64,000 nt of DNA from the NCBI RefSeq assembly GCF_900100115.1, contig NZ_FNKL01000002.1, positions 434,001 through 498,000 of the forward strand. Reading direction: 5' to 3'. Numbering within the stretch: the stretch's first letter is position 1; the number at the start of each line of letters is the position of its first letter. This document shows positions 40,920 through 50,571 of this stretch, piece after piece. This DNA is from Chryseobacterium soldanellicola (GTDB lineage Bacteria; Bacteroidota; Bacteroidia; Flavobacteriales; Weeksellaceae). The notes beneath the pieces were generated by a model. The model was not told the DNA's origin and ran no database searches. It was given only the letters and a program-made list of their open reading frames with translations. The position numbers and the translations under genes are program-made.

Positions 40920-42284
40920 ATGATTAGTTGGAGAAAGCATTATAGACAAACGTTGATTGCAATAGGCTTATTGTTATCAACCAGTGCTTCAATTTACGGG
41001 CAAGACGGCGATCCGAAGAATGGTGAGAAACTTTTCAAAGCGAATTGTACTGCATGTCACGCACTAGACAAACAAGTTGTAGGACCACCTTTGAAAGGAG
41101 TTGTGGAACGTGTAAAGACGGAGGGTGGTGTAGACAAAGATTGGCTTCACAAGTGGATCAAGGACAATAAAGCTCTGAGAGCTTCCGGAGACAAATACGC
41201 CAATGAAATTTTTCTAAAATTTAATAAAACTGAAATGTTGCAGTTTCCTAACCTTACGGATAAGGATATTGATGATATTTTAGCTTTTACAACTAATCCT
41301 CCGGCTCCGGAAGAGGCAAAACCGGCGGCAGGAACAGCAACGGCGACAGATGCTACAGCAGCTGCACCGGCTAACAATACGACGACAAGCGTTGTTATCA
41401 TTTCACTTTTAGCAATTGCTGCTTTATTGGTTTGGATCTTAATTAAACTAAGACAATTGGTGAAATTAGGGCAATCTGAAGATTTGGCAGGGCTTAATGA
41501 GACAAGAGTAAAATCTTTCAGTGAAATCTACGAAAAATACCACTATATAGGTAAAGGATTAATCGCAATCCTGGCTCTATTAGCAAGTTACGGAATTTGG
41601 AACTGGGTCATGTGGATCGGAGTTTACAAAGGGTATAAGCCAGAGCAGCCTATCTATTTCTCACACAAAATCCACGCTGGAGAACAAAAAATTGACTGTC
41701 AGTTATGTCACTCTAGTGCTAAATACGGTAAGGTTTCTGAAATCCCTTCTATGAATGTTTGTATGAACTGTCACAGAACGATTTCCGAATACAACAAAGA
41801 CCACTACATGGAACCTGGAAAAGATAAAGCATTCTATGACGGAGAAATCCAGAAGATTTATGCTGCGACAGGTTGGGATCCTGCAAAGACCCAATATACA
41901 GGTAAAACTCAGCCAGTGGAGTGGACGAGAATCCACAATATGCCGGATTTCGTGTACTTCAACCACTCTCAGCACGTAGTTGCCGGTGAACAAGCGATCA
42001 TTAATTCTTTCAACAAAAAGAATCCAGATAACAAAATTGATGTTGTTTGTAAAGCTTGTCACGGAAAAATTGATACAATGAATGTTGTTCAAATGGCTAA
42101 CGACTTCACTATGGGATGGTGTATCGAATGTCACAGAACTACAGAGGTTGATATGAACAACGGTTATAATAAAGAATACTTCAAGAATCTACACGAAAAG
42201 TTGAAAAAACAATACCCTAAAGACGGTGGTAAGATTACTGTAGATGCAATTGGAGGTCTTGAGTGTGGTAAATGTCATTATTAA
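40920..42284 (+). CDS. actA: ACIII subunit ActA, multihaem cytochrome c
   Basis: Electron-transfer subunit of alternative complex III (quinol:electron acceptor oxidoreductase). Six CxxCH sites: C43-H47 in an N-terminal monohaem c-type domain, then C260-H264, C281-H285, C377-H381, C401-H405 and C449-H453. A signal-like segment covers residues 10-28, and a membrane helix lies near 155-175, followed by an additional helix near 212-235. The Ala/Thr/Pro linker at 128-155 separates the monohaem domain from the pentahaem part. This monohaem domain is a fusion relative to the five-haem ActA of Rhodothermus. It opens the operon. Confidence 0.92.
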   Translation: MISWRKHYRQTLIAIGLLLSTSASIYGQDGDPKNGEKLFKANCTACHALDKQVVGPPLKGVVERVKTEGGVDKDWLHKWIKDNKALRASGDKYANEIFLKFNKTEMLQFPNLTDKDIDDILAFTTNPPAPEEAKPAAGTATATDATAAAPANNTTTSVVIISLLAIAALLVWILIKLRQLVKLGQSEDLAGLNETRVKSFSEIYEKYHYIGKGLIAILALLASYGIWNWVMWIGVYKGYKPEQPIYFSHKIHAGEQKIDCQLCHSSAKYGKVSEIPSMNVCMNCHRTISEYNKDHYMEPGKDKAFYDGEIQKIYAATGWDPAKTQYTGKTQPVEWTRIHNMPDFVYFNHSQHVVAGEQAIINSFNKKNPDNKIDVVCKACHGKIDTMNVVQMANDFTMGWCIECHRTTEVDMNNGYNKEYFKNLHEKLKKQYPKDGGKITVDAIGGLECGKCHY

Positions 42285-42307
42285 TAACTAAAAAATTAGA
42301 AGTATAA

Positions 42308-45300
42308 ATGGCTTCAAACAAAATACAATTTAGAAGTATTCATGAACTTAAAGACCCGGCTTTAAACAATAAGCTGGCTCAAAAAGAGTTTCAGGAAGAA
42401 ATTCCGGTAGAAGATTTCCTTGGAGATGCTGAACAGAACGGATCAAGTACTTCAAGAAGAGATTTCTTAAAGTTACTAGGATTCTCTACAGCTGCGGTAA
42501 CGCTTGCTGCTTGTGAAGCTCCGGTAATTAAAACGATTCCTTACGTGGTAAAACCTCACGATATTATTCCTGGGGTACCGAATTACTACGCTTCAACATA
42601 TTTTGATGGTTTCGACTTCGCCAGCGTTTTAGTAAAAACCCGTGAAGGTAGACCCATCAAGATTGATCCAAACCCGGCGGCCGGCGATCTAGGTAAAACT
42701 AATGCAAGAGCTCAGGCAAGTGTACTTTCTCTTTATGATAATGATAAAGTAAAACAGCCTAAGCTGGACGGGAAAGACGAAACTTTCGACAAAGTAGATG
42801 ATTTCGTACTTAAAGGTTTGACAGAAGCTCAGGCAGGCGGTAAAAAGATTGTTCTGTTATCTCAGTCTTTCGCTTCACCTACTTTCAAAAAGCTATTTGC
42901 TGAATTTAAAGCAAAATATCCTACCGCTGAACTAGTAACATATGATGCTTTCCCTTACTCTGCAGCTTTAGATGCTGCTCAGGAGGTATTCGGACAAAGA
43001 GCATTACCAGTTTACGATCTTAAAGGAACTGAATTGGTCGTTTCATTCCATGCAGATTTCTTAGGAGATTACAATGCATCAAGCTTAGAAACTTCTTATG
43101 CTGCTGCAAGAAAACCGGGAGCAAACATGTTGAGACACATCCAAGTGGAATCAAACATGTCTTTAACCGGCGCTAATGCTGACTCAAGATATAGATTAAA
43201 GCCAAGTGCTGTAAACAAAACTTTAGTTGAAGTTTACAACGCAATCGTAGGAGGTGCTGCTCCGGCTAGTAAAGATGCCGTTGAAATCGTAAAAGAAATT
43301 CAGGCTAAAGGCAGCAAAGCAGTAGTATTCGCTGACGGTTCTAAAGCTGCTCAGGTTTTAGCTCACCTAATCAACCAAAAATTAGGTTCGGTTGCTTTCA
43401 CAGGTAAAGCCAACTTCTTAAAAGAATTTGACAAAGCAAGATATAATGAATTCCTTGGATGGGTAAATGCAGGACAGGTTGGAGTATTGATTACAAACAA
43501 CGTAGATCCTATTTATTCTCACCATAAAGGAGCTGAGTTTGAAAAAGCAATCAAAAATGTTCCTTACGTAATTGCTGTTGCTGATAAGAAAAACGCAATG
43601 TATAAAGCAGCAAAAGCTGTAATTCCTGTGGCTAACTGGCTAGAATCTTGGGGTGATATGGAACCTCAAACAGGAGTTTATACATTAATGCAGCCTACAA
43701 TCCAGAAAATCTACAAATCAAGACAGATCGAAGAATCTCTATTGGTTTGGAAAAATGGTAAAAATAACGCTGCTAATAACTATTACGATTACTTAAAAGC
43801 AAGTGCTGCTTCTATCTTAGGAGCAACTTCTTTCAACAAAGCTTTATATAACGGTATCGTTCCTTCTAATAATGCAACAATGTTGTCTTATGCAGGTGGA
43901 AATGGTGCTCAGGCTGTTGCTGAATTGGGTAATTTTAAAGCTTCTGATTTAGAATTAGTTCTTTATACTAAGACTTCTATCGGTGATGGTACTCAGGCAA
44001 ACAACCCGTGGTTACAGGAATTACCGGATCCATTAACAAGAATGTCTTGGGATAACTATTTGACAATTTCTCCTAAAGATGCAGAAAAGTTTGAAATAGA
44101 TAACGATCTTAATGCAAGAATGCAGCTGGACGGATCTATCGTAAACCTTACTGTAAACGGAGTAACAATAAAAGATGTTCCCGTATTTGTTCAACCGGGT
44201 CAGGCAGAAGGATCAGTTGGTCTTGCGCTTGGTTACGGTAAGAAAAACTCCGGAGCAACGGCTGATACTGGTGTAAATGCTTATCCTCTATTTGATGGTT
44301 CTAACCTGGCGGTGTCTGGTGTTAAAATCGAAAAAACAGGTGAAGATCATGAGTTTGCAGGTATCCAGCTTCAAAATACATTAATGGGACGTTACGAAAT
44401 CGCGAAGGAGGTTCCTTTGACAGAATTCTTAAACGTAGCATTTGATGATGAGCACAAAGGATGGAACAAGCCTTTGGAATATCACACGATCAGCGGTGCA
44501 TTACCGGCAAGAAAAATTGACCTTTGGGATGCATTCGATGATACTGACGGGCCTCACTTTAACTTATCAATCGACTTGAACTCTTGTACGGGTTGTGGAG
44601 CATGTATTATTGCTTGTCAGGCTGAAAACAACGTTCCTGTTGTAGGTAAGGAAGAGATCAGAATGTCAAGAGATATGTACTGGTTAAGAATTGACCGTTA
44701 TTATTCTTCAACTCAAAAAGTGGAAGTTTATGAAGGTCTTAAAGAAGGAATGGCCGTTCCTGAGCTTTACGGAAGTGGAGTTCTAGGTATTGAAGGAGCT
44801 TTAGAGAATCCTGCAGACAATCCTGATGTAATCTTCCAGCCGGTAATGTGTCAGCACTGTAACCACGCTCCTTGTGAAACTGTATGTCCGGTAGCGGCTA
44901 CTTCACACGGTAAGCAAGGTCAAAACCACATGGCTTATAACAGATGTATCGGTACAAGATATTGTGCAAACAACTGTCCATATAAAGTAAGACGTTTCAA
45001 CTGGTTTACGTATAACCTTAATGACAAGTTCGATTTCAATATGAATAACGATCTTGGAAGAATGGTTCTAAACCCGGACGTTGTTGTAAGAACGAGAGGG
45101 GTTATGGAGAAATGCTCAATGTGTATTCAAAAAACACAAGCAACTATCCTGGCTGCCAAGAAAGACGGAAGAAAAGTTACAGACAGTGAATTCCAAGACT
45201 CTGTTGCTTGTGCAGCAGCTTGTTCTACAGGATCAATGAAGTTTGGAGACATGAATGACAAAGAATCTGAAGTGAGAGAATTATATTCTAGCAACAGAAG

Positions 45301-45379
45301 ATATTATTTACTTGAAGAGATCGGAACAAAACCAAACGTGTTCTATCACACTAAAGTAAGAAACAGAGTAGAAAAATAA
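42308..45379 (+). CDS. actB: ACIII subunit ActB, molybdopterin-oxidoreductase-like iron-sulfur protein
   Basis: Large periplasmic Fe-S subunit of ACIII, 1023 residues. A Tat-like S-R-R-D-F-L-K motif is followed by a hydrophobic stretch ending LAAC, so it may be both Tat-exported and lipidated. The first ~700 residues resemble a molybdopterin enzyme but in this family carry no Mo cofactor. The C-terminal ~270 residues form a ferredoxin-like NrfC-type domain with Cys clusters CTGCGACIIAC (near 760), CQHCNHAPCETVCP (near 855), CIGTRYCANNCP (near 880) and further CSMC and CAAAC. It follows actA by 23 bases. Confidence 0.94.
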   Translation: MASNKIQFRSIHELKDPALNNKLAQKEFQEEIPVEDFLGDAEQNGSSTSRRDFLKLLGFSTAAVTLAACEAPVIKTIPYVVKPHDIIPGVPNYYASTYFDGFDFASVLVKTREGRPIKIDPNPAAGDLGKTNARAQASVLSLYDNDKVKQPKLDGKDETFDKVDDFVLKGLTEAQAGGKKIVLLSQSFASPTFKKLFAEFKAKYPTAELVTYDAFPYSAALDAAQEVFGQRALPVYDLKGTELVVSFHADFLGDYNASSLETSYAAARKPGANMLRHIQVESNMSLTGANADSRYRLKPSAVNKTLVEVYNAIVGGAAPASKDAVEIVKEIQAKGSKAVVFADGSKAAQVLAHLINQKLGSVAFTGKANFLKEFDKARYNEFLGWVNAGQVGVLITNNVDPIYSHHKGAEFEKAIKNVPYVIAVADKKNAMYKAAKAVIPVANWLESWGDMEPQTGVYTLMQPTIQKIYKSRQIEESLLVWKNGKNNAANNYYDYLKASAASILGATSFNKALYNGIVPSNNATMLSYAGGNGAQAVAELGNFKASDLELVLYTKTSIGDGTQANNPWLQELPDPLTRMSWDNYLTISPKDAEKFEIDNDLNARMQLDGSIVNLTVNGVTIKDVPVFVQPGQAEGSVGLALGYGKKNSGATADTGVNAYPLFDGSNLAVSGVKIEKTGEDHEFAGIQLQNTLMGRYEIAKEVPLTEFLNVAFDDEHKGWNKPLEYHTISGALPARKIDLWDAFDDTDGPHFNLSIDLNSCTGCGACIIACQAENNVPVVGKEEIRMSRDMYWLRIDRYYSSTQKVEVYEGLKEGMAVPELYGSGVLGIEGALENPADNPDVIFQPVMCQHCNHAPCETVCPVAATSHGKQGQNHMAYNRCIGTRYCANNCPYKVRRFNWFTYNLNDKFDFNMNNDLGRMVLNPDVVVRTRGVMEKCSMCIQKTQATILAAKKDGRKVTDSEFQDSVACAAACSTGSMKFGDMNDKESEVRELYSSNRRYYLLEEIGTKPNVFYHTKVRNRVEK

Positions 45380-45404
45380 AGTTTAAATAATAAATAGGTA
45401 AAAA

Positions 45405-46802
45405 ATGTCAGGACATTACGAAGCTCCGATAAGGGAACCTCTGATTATTGGTCACAAAACTTATCACGATATCACAGAAGATATTGCACGACCTATCGAA
45501 GAAAGAGCAGGTAAATTATGGTGGATCTCACTATACGCAGCCTTAGTTCTATTTTTATACGGATTCGGCTGTATCGCTTATACTATCGGGACAGGTATTG
45601 GAGCATGGGGGCTTAACAGAACTATTAACTGGGGTTGGGATATTACCAACTTCGTATGGTGGGTAGGTATCGGTCACGCCGGAACACTTATCTCCGCAGT
45701 ATTATTATTATTTAGACAGCGTTGGAGAATGTCTGTAAACCGTTCAGCGGAAGCGATGACGATCTTCGCAGTTGTACAGGCAGCAATCTTCCCTGTAATC
45801 CACATGGGTAGAGTTTGGGTAGGATATTGGGTATTCCCTTTACCAAACCAGTTCGGTTCTCTTTGGGGGAACTTCAACTCTCCTCTACTTTGGGACGTAT
45901 TTGCGATCTCTACGTATTTCTCAGTATCAACGGTATTCTGGTTCATGGGACTGATCCCTGACTTTGCAATGATCAGAGACAGAGCAAAAACTCCTTGGAC
46001 TAAGAAAATTTATACATTCCTAGCATTCGGTTGGGGTGGTAAAGCAAAACACTGGCAAAGATTCGAAGAACTTTCTTTGGTTCTTGCAGGTTTGGCAACT
46101 CCACTTGTATTCTCAGTACACACCACCGTATCTTTTGACTTCGCAACTTCGGTTATTAAAGGATGGCACTCTACGATCTATCCTCCTTACTTCGTTGCGG
46201 GTGCGATCTTCTCAGGATTTGCAATGGTACAGACCCTATTGTTGATCGCTAGAAAAGTTTGTCACTTAGAAGACTATATTACAATGTATCATATCGAAAT
46301 TATGAACATCGTAATCATCTTAACAGGTGGTATGGTAACGGTAGCTTACGCAACTGAATATTTCATCGGATGGTATTCGGGATCAAGATTTGAAGATTTT
46401 ACATATCTTTCTCCGGGTGCTGCTGTTGGACCTTATTGGTGGGCTTTCTGGTCACTAATTATCTGTAACCTTGTAATTCCTGCTTCTTTCTGGTTCAAAA
46501 AACTAAGAACGAACATTATCTGGACTTTCATCGTTGCATTAATTATCAACATCGGTATGTGGTTTGAGCGTTTTGATATCATCGTTATCAACCTTTCGAG
46601 AGACTACTTACCAGGATCTTGGACAATGTTTAAGCCAACGATCATTGATGTAGGTGTATATTTAGGAACAATTGGATTCTTTTCTACATTATTCTTATTG
46701 TACGCAAGAACATTCCCTGTAATTGCACAGGCAGAATTAAAATCGATTTTGAAAATCTCAGGTGAAACTTATAAAGCAAAAGAAGGAGATGAGCACCACT
46801 AA
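45405..46802 (+). CDS. actC: ACIII subunit ActC, NrfD/PsrC-type quinone-binding membrane protein
   Basis: Integral membrane subunit of 465 residues with about ten helices, NrfD family; binds quinol and may pump protons. Typical segments: NRTINWGWDITNFVWWVGIG (early helix) and the late WTMFKPTIIDVGVYLGTIG. Charged residues inside helices (for example the H in IGHAGTLIS) are candidate quinone or proton sites. It follows actB by 25 bases. Its end overlaps the start of actD by 14 bases. Confidence 0.94.
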   Translation: MSGHYEAPIREPLIIGHKTYHDITEDIARPIEERAGKLWWISLYAALVLFLYGFGCIAYTIGTGIGAWGLNRTINWGWDITNFVWWVGIGHAGTLISAVLLLFRQRWRMSVNRSAEAMTIFAVVQAAIFPVIHMGRVWVGYWVFPLPNQFGSLWGNFNSPLLWDVFAISTYFSVSTVFWFMGLIPDFAMIRDRAKTPWTKKIYTFLAFGWGGKAKHWQRFEELSLVLAGLATPLVFSVHTTVSFDFATSVIKGWHSTIYPPYFVAGAIFSGFAMVQTLLLIARKVCHLEDYITMYHIEIMNIVIILTGGMVTVAYATEYFIGWYSGSRFEDFTYLSPGAAVGPYWWAFWSLIICNLVIPASFWFKKLRTNIIWTFIVALIINIGMWFERFDIIVINLSRDYLPGSWTMFKPTIIDVGVYLGTIGFFSTLFLLYARTFPVIAQAELKSILKISGETYKAKEGDEHH

Positions 46803-47310
46803 AATTGTATACGGACTTTATGCTGATGACGACGATTTAATGAACGGCGTTAAGGCATTCAACGATAAAGGAATTGCGATAAACGAAGTTTATACTCCAT
46901 TCCCGGTTCACGGACTAGATAAAGCTTTAGGGTTAAAGAAAACCAGAATTTCTGATGCTGCATTCTTCTATGCCCTTTATGGTGTTACCATTGGTGCTAC
47001 TGTAACCTGGTATGTGATGAATCATGACTGGCCTCAAAACATTGGTGGTAAACCTGCTTTTGACTGGGGACACAACATGCCTGCATTCGTAGTTCCAATG
47101 TTCGAATTAATGGTATTCTGTGCGGCTCACATGATGTCTTTGACTTTCTTAGCAAGAAATAAAATGTATCCTGGAGCACCGGCTCAGAACCCGGACCCGA
47201 GAACGACTGATGATAAATTCATGATGGAATTTGTAACTGAAGATGTAGAATCTGTAAAACAGTTGCTGATTGAAACTGGAGTTGAAGAAATAACTGTTAA
47301 AGACGCTTAA
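46789..47310 (+). CDS. actD: ACIII subunit ActD (DUF3341 membrane protein)
   Basis: Small membrane subunit of 174 residues from ATG 46789 (MSTTKIVYGLYADDDDLMNG). The open frame begins at 46762 inside actC, but that extension is rejected. It has an N-terminal alpha/beta domain (about 1-55), two membrane helices (about 63-85 and 102-125) and a C-terminal tail, the normal DUF3341 layout. The protein has no cofactor motif. Translation is coupled to actC by overlap. Confidence 0.92.
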   Translation: MSTTKIVYGLYADDDDLMNGVKAFNDKGIAINEVYTPFPVHGLDKALGLKKTRISDAAFFYALYGVTIGATVTWYVMNHDWPQNIGGKPAFDWGHNMPAFVVPMFELMVFCAAHMMSLTFLARNKMYPGAPAQNPDPRTTDDKFMMEFVTEDVESVKQLLIETGVEEITVKDA

Positions 47311-47311
47311 A

Positions 47312-48007
47312 ATGAAAGAGAATGTATTAAAAATTACAGCGGTTTTAGGTTTAACAGCAGTTTTACTTAATTCTTGCGGACCAAAAGAAAATACACCATT
47401 GGTATATTTCCCTGATATGTACTTTCCCGTAGCTTATGATCCATTGATGAAAGCTCAGGATGCGTATTCAGATCATGAAAACGAAATTCCTGCATTTGTT
47501 AAAAATAATGGCGCGACAGGTCTTTCTCCCGTAGAAGGAAGTGTTGCTCAAAATAAAGACGGAGTTTTTGAAGAAAGCCTGCTTCCTAAAAATGTAGATG
47601 AATATAATGCAGGGTATGATGCATCAAAATCAATAACAGCTTCTCCGCTAAACCCGGCAAATGCTGCTAAAGATATAGAAAGAGGAAAAATGTTATTTGA
47701 TCATACGTGTGCAGCTTGCCACGGTGTAGGAGGTGATGGACAGGGGCCAATCGTACAAAGCGGTGCTTTCTCTGGTGTACCCAACTATGCTGATAGAGAA
47801 ATTACTGTAGGATCTGTTCATTATGTATTAACAAACGGTAGAAACGCGATGGGTTCTTATGCAGGGCAACTAAACGCTGGAGACAGATGGAGAGTGGCAA
47901 TGTATGTGATTAACGCGTTCAAAAAAGCAGCACCGGCGGCTCCTGCAGCAGCAACAGCTACAACAGCACCGGCAACAACTGAGAAGACTACCGAAACTAA
48001 AAAATAA
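47312..48007 (+). CDS. actE: ACIII subunit ActE, monohaem cytochrome c lipoprotein
   Basis: Lipidated c-type cytochrome (LLNSC, lipidation at C22) of 231 residues. One haem-binding motif C133-A-A-C136-H137 follows GKMLFDHT, and a candidate Met ligand lies in GRNAMGSYAG. Residues before 110 are family-specific loops. The last ~25 residues are Ala/Thr/Pro/Lys-rich. It follows actD by one base. It is likely the periplasmic electron exit of ACIII to a terminal oxidase. Confidence 0.93.
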   Translation: MKENVLKITAVLGLTAVLLNSCGPKENTPLVYFPDMYFPVAYDPLMKAQDAYSDHENEIPAFVKNNGATGLSPVEGSVAQNKDGVFEESLLPKNVDEYNAGYDASKSITASPLNPANAAKDIERGKMLFDHTCAACHGVGGDGQGPIVQSGAFSGVPNYADREITVGSVHYVLTNGRNAMGSYAGQLNAGDRWRVAMYVINAFKKAAPAAPAAATATTAPATTEKTTETKK

Positions 48008-48015
48008 GAAAAGAA

Positions 48016-49347
48016 ATGTATAGTTTTTCACCAAAATTAAAATCAACTTCTATAATATTCCTTGTTGTAGGTCTAGTTCTATTTGGTATTGGTTTCTTCT
48101 TAAATAAAGGAATTAGTACAGAAAAAATTGAACAAATGATGGAAGCTGTTCATGCTTCAGGTCATAATGCTCCTACACATTCAAGTGAAATGGTGGGGCC
48201 TCAAGATCATGCTGCTCACTTAGAGCACGCTACACTTCAGGTTCACAATCAGCCTTTGGCAGCATTACATTTTGTAGCTGTATTTTTCTTTGGAGTGAGT
48301 TGTGCAGTATTGTTTTTTTACTGTATCCAGCACGCGGCACATGCAGGTTGGCCAATTATTATCACAAGAGTAATGGAGGCTATTGCTTCTTATATCCCTT
48401 GGGGTGGTGCTATTTTAGTAATCTTAATGTTTTTAAATATCTTCCACCAGGCACACCTTTTCCACTGGATGGATCCGGATTTGACAGACCCTAACTCTGC
48501 ACATTTTGATGTGATCTTATTTGAAAAGAAAAGATTCTTAAATATTCCTTTCTACGCGATCAGAACTCTAATCTATGTATTAGGTGCATCTTTCTTCGCA
48601 TGGAAACTGAAAGCTCAATCTAAAAAAGTAGATGAAACTAAGTCTAAAGTAGAGTATCAATTCCTTTACAGATGGGCGGTAGGATATATTGCCTTCTTCG
48701 GATTTGCTTCTGCGGCTTGGGCTTGGGACTGGTTGATGTCTATTGACCCTCACTGGTATTCTACAATGTATATCTGGTATTCAATGGTTAGCTGCCTTTC
48801 AAGCGGAATCGCTGTTATCATTCTTTTAAGTGTTTACTTAAAGAAAAACGGATTCTTACCTCAGTTCAATGACAATCACTTGCATGATTTAGGAGTATTC
48901 CTTTTCGCTACAAGTATGCTTTGGACGTACACATGGTTTGCACAGTTCATGCTTTACTGGTATGCCAACGTACCGGAAGAGGTTAACTACTTCTTCGGAA
49001 GATTCCAACACTACTCTCCTACGTTTTTACCAATGCTGATTATAAACTTCTTATTACCATTATTAGTATTAGTAAGCAGCAGCATCAAGAGAAATTACAA
49101 AGTGGTTACAACAATGGCGATAGTAGTTATCTTAGGACACCTTTTAGATTACTTCAACATGGTTATGCCGGGAACAGTAGGACCATACTGGAACACTCCT
49201 GAAGTATTTATCCTAATATTGGGAGCTGTACTATTCGTAGTTGGATTATTTATGTTTACTGTGCTTACAGCATTATCTAAGCTTAAATTGATTCCTACAG
49301 GAAACCCATTCTTACATGAATCTGAAATTTATGAGTATCCTTTCTAA
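48016..49347 (+). CDS. actF: ACIII subunit ActF, quinol-oxidising membrane subunit 2
   Basis: Polytopic membrane protein of 443 residues with about ten helices, related in layout to ActC. The N-terminus has a helix at about 10-32, then a His-rich loop (HASGHNAPTHSSEMVGPQDH, about residues 45-64) that is unusually rich in His. Later segments WDWLMSIDPHWYSTMYIWYS and FNMVMPGTVGPYWNTPEVFIL fit the ActF family. It is the last gene of actABCDEF, followed by a strong terminator. No cytochrome oxidase gene follows. Confidence 0.93.
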   Translation: MYSFSPKLKSTSIIFLVVGLVLFGIGFFLNKGISTEKIEQMMEAVHASGHNAPTHSSEMVGPQDHAAHLEHATLQVHNQPLAALHFVAVFFFGVSCAVLFFYCIQHAAHAGWPIIITRVMEAIASYIPWGGAILVILMFLNIFHQAHLFHWMDPDLTDPNSAHFDVILFEKKRFLNIPFYAIRTLIYVLGASFFAWKLKAQSKKVDETKSKVEYQFLYRWAVGYIAFFGFASAAWAWDWLMSIDPHWYSTMYIWYSMVSCLSSGIAVIILLSVYLKKNGFLPQFNDNHLHDLGVFLFATSMLWTYTWFAQFMLYWYANVPEEVNYFFGRFQHYSPTFLPMLIINFLLPLLVLVSSSIKRNYKVVTTMAIVVILGHLLDYFNMVMPGTVGPYWNTPEVFILILGAVLFVVGLFMFTVLTALSKLKLIPTGNPFLHESEIYEYPF

Positions 49348-49371
49348 GGACTTGTAACAAAATAAAATTAC

Positions 49372-49408
49372 AAAAGACTGATTAGTAAAATAATCAGTCT
49401 TTTTTTAT
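49372..49408 (+). terminator. ACIII operon terminator
   Basis: AAAAGACTGATTA / TAATCAGTCTTTT, perfect 13-bp stem with a six-base loop, followed by TTTT. Confidence 0.93.
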
Positions 49409-49504
49409 GCAAATAATTGAAATTTTTAATCTCTAAGACAACCTTTTCAATATTTATTCGTCTTAATAACAAGAATGATTTACAATTATTAAAAAACAAC
49501 CTTT

Positions 49505-50521
49505 ATGAAAAGAAATTATCTTTTACAAATCTTTTTTGTGTTGGCATTACAATTTTTCAATGCGCAGACCATCACCTTTGTTTCTGAAAAAAACAATAAG
49601 CCCTTACCCAAAGTTTCCGTATTCGGAAAAGACGGCAGCATTTTAGCCTATTCTGACATTGATGGTAAAATTGAAAAATCATTAATAAAGCCCGATCAGG
49701 AAAAATTCCAGCTGGTTTATGATAATTTTTCTGTTGCAACCCTCTCGTATTCAGATTTTGACAAAGATGTTATTAAAATTAATGACCGTATAAAAGACAT
49801 CGAAACCGTTGTCATTAAAAACAACAAGCCCGCAAAATACATTTTTATAAAAGGTAATTTTAACACATATGTAACCGTAAACAACAAACTTAATGGTTAT
49901 GTTGATGGAATTGTCACTTACATTTTTGATAATAGTACCAAAAAATTAAAAAGCACCAATGTACAGCAATACCGGGTTTATAGATTGAAAGATCCCAAAA
50001 ATGATAAGAAGCAAATGTCATCATGGGATTATGGTAATTCCTTAAATCTTCCAAAACTGAAACATCTAGGAAATCCTGAAGACTATAAAACAAGAATGAC
50101 AGAAATAAAAGAATTAAAAGGAGACAGAAAGGATGAAATAGAAATTTCCGGAGGAATGCTACTGGAAAAAGAATTTGCTTTCCTGGGGTATAGATTTTAT
50201 GAATTAAGAACAATTCTGAACCTTTCTTTTGAAAAAGGATCAGCAAAAACATTAAAAGATTTTCTGGAATATAACGAACTTGCCTTTATGAAAATAAAAC
50301 ATAAAAGTGAGCCAAGCCCCAATCAAATAAGTGTTTATTCTAATTTTTACCCTACCGAATTTAGTTTCGAAAACAATAATGATGTTGAAAAAGTAAAATA
50401 TAATAAAGACAACAGTAACTATCAGACTAAATTCTGGGAGGATCCATCTTTTCCTAATATGCAAACTATTTTCAGCTCGTTTTTTAAAGACGATTTAAAA
50501 GAGCAAGAAAATAAAAAATAA
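49505..50521 (+). CDS. Secreted protein with carboxypeptidase-regulatory-like start
   Basis: Exported protein of 338 residues, signal peptide MKRNYLLQIFFVLALQFFNAQ. The following ~75 residues (ITFVSEKNNKPLPKVSVFGK ... LAYSDIDGKIEKS) resemble the CarboxypepD_reg-like beta domain found at the start of SusC/TonB-dependent proteins and many Bacteroidota surface proteins. The remainder has no family I recognise; it includes a Lys-rich region and a Phe-rich end (TIFSSFFKDDLKEQENKK). No TonB barrel follows, so it is a stand-alone protein. The promoter is not clear. Confidence 0.65.
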   Translation: MKRNYLLQIFFVLALQFFNAQTITFVSEKNNKPLPKVSVFGKDGSILAYSDIDGKIEKSLIKPDQEKFQLVYDNFSVATLSYSDFDKDVIKINDRIKDIETVVIKNNKPAKYIFIKGNFNTYVTVNNKLNGYVDGIVTYIFDNSTKKLKSTNVQQYRVYRLKDPKNDKKQMSSWDYGNSLNLPKLKHLGNPEDYKTRMTEIKELKGDRKDEIEISGGMLLEKEFAFLGYRFYELRTILNLSFEKGSAKTLKDFLEYNELAFMKIKHKSEPSPNQISVYSNFYPTEFSFENNNDVEKVKYNKDNSNYQTKFWEDPSFPNMQTIFSSFFKDDLKEQENKK

Positions 50522-50546
50522 AAACTTCTATTAATAAAGGTTTTAC

Positions 50547-50554
50547 TATTTTTG
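50547..50554 (+). promoter_or_regulatory. -7 promoter box (TATTTTTG) deciding the lipoprotein start
   Basis: Exact TAnnTTTG match; the GTG at 50554 that would begin the longest frame is its last base, so the ATG at 50572 is the real start. Confidence 0.6.
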
Positions 50555-50571
50555 TGGTAAATCAGATAAAA

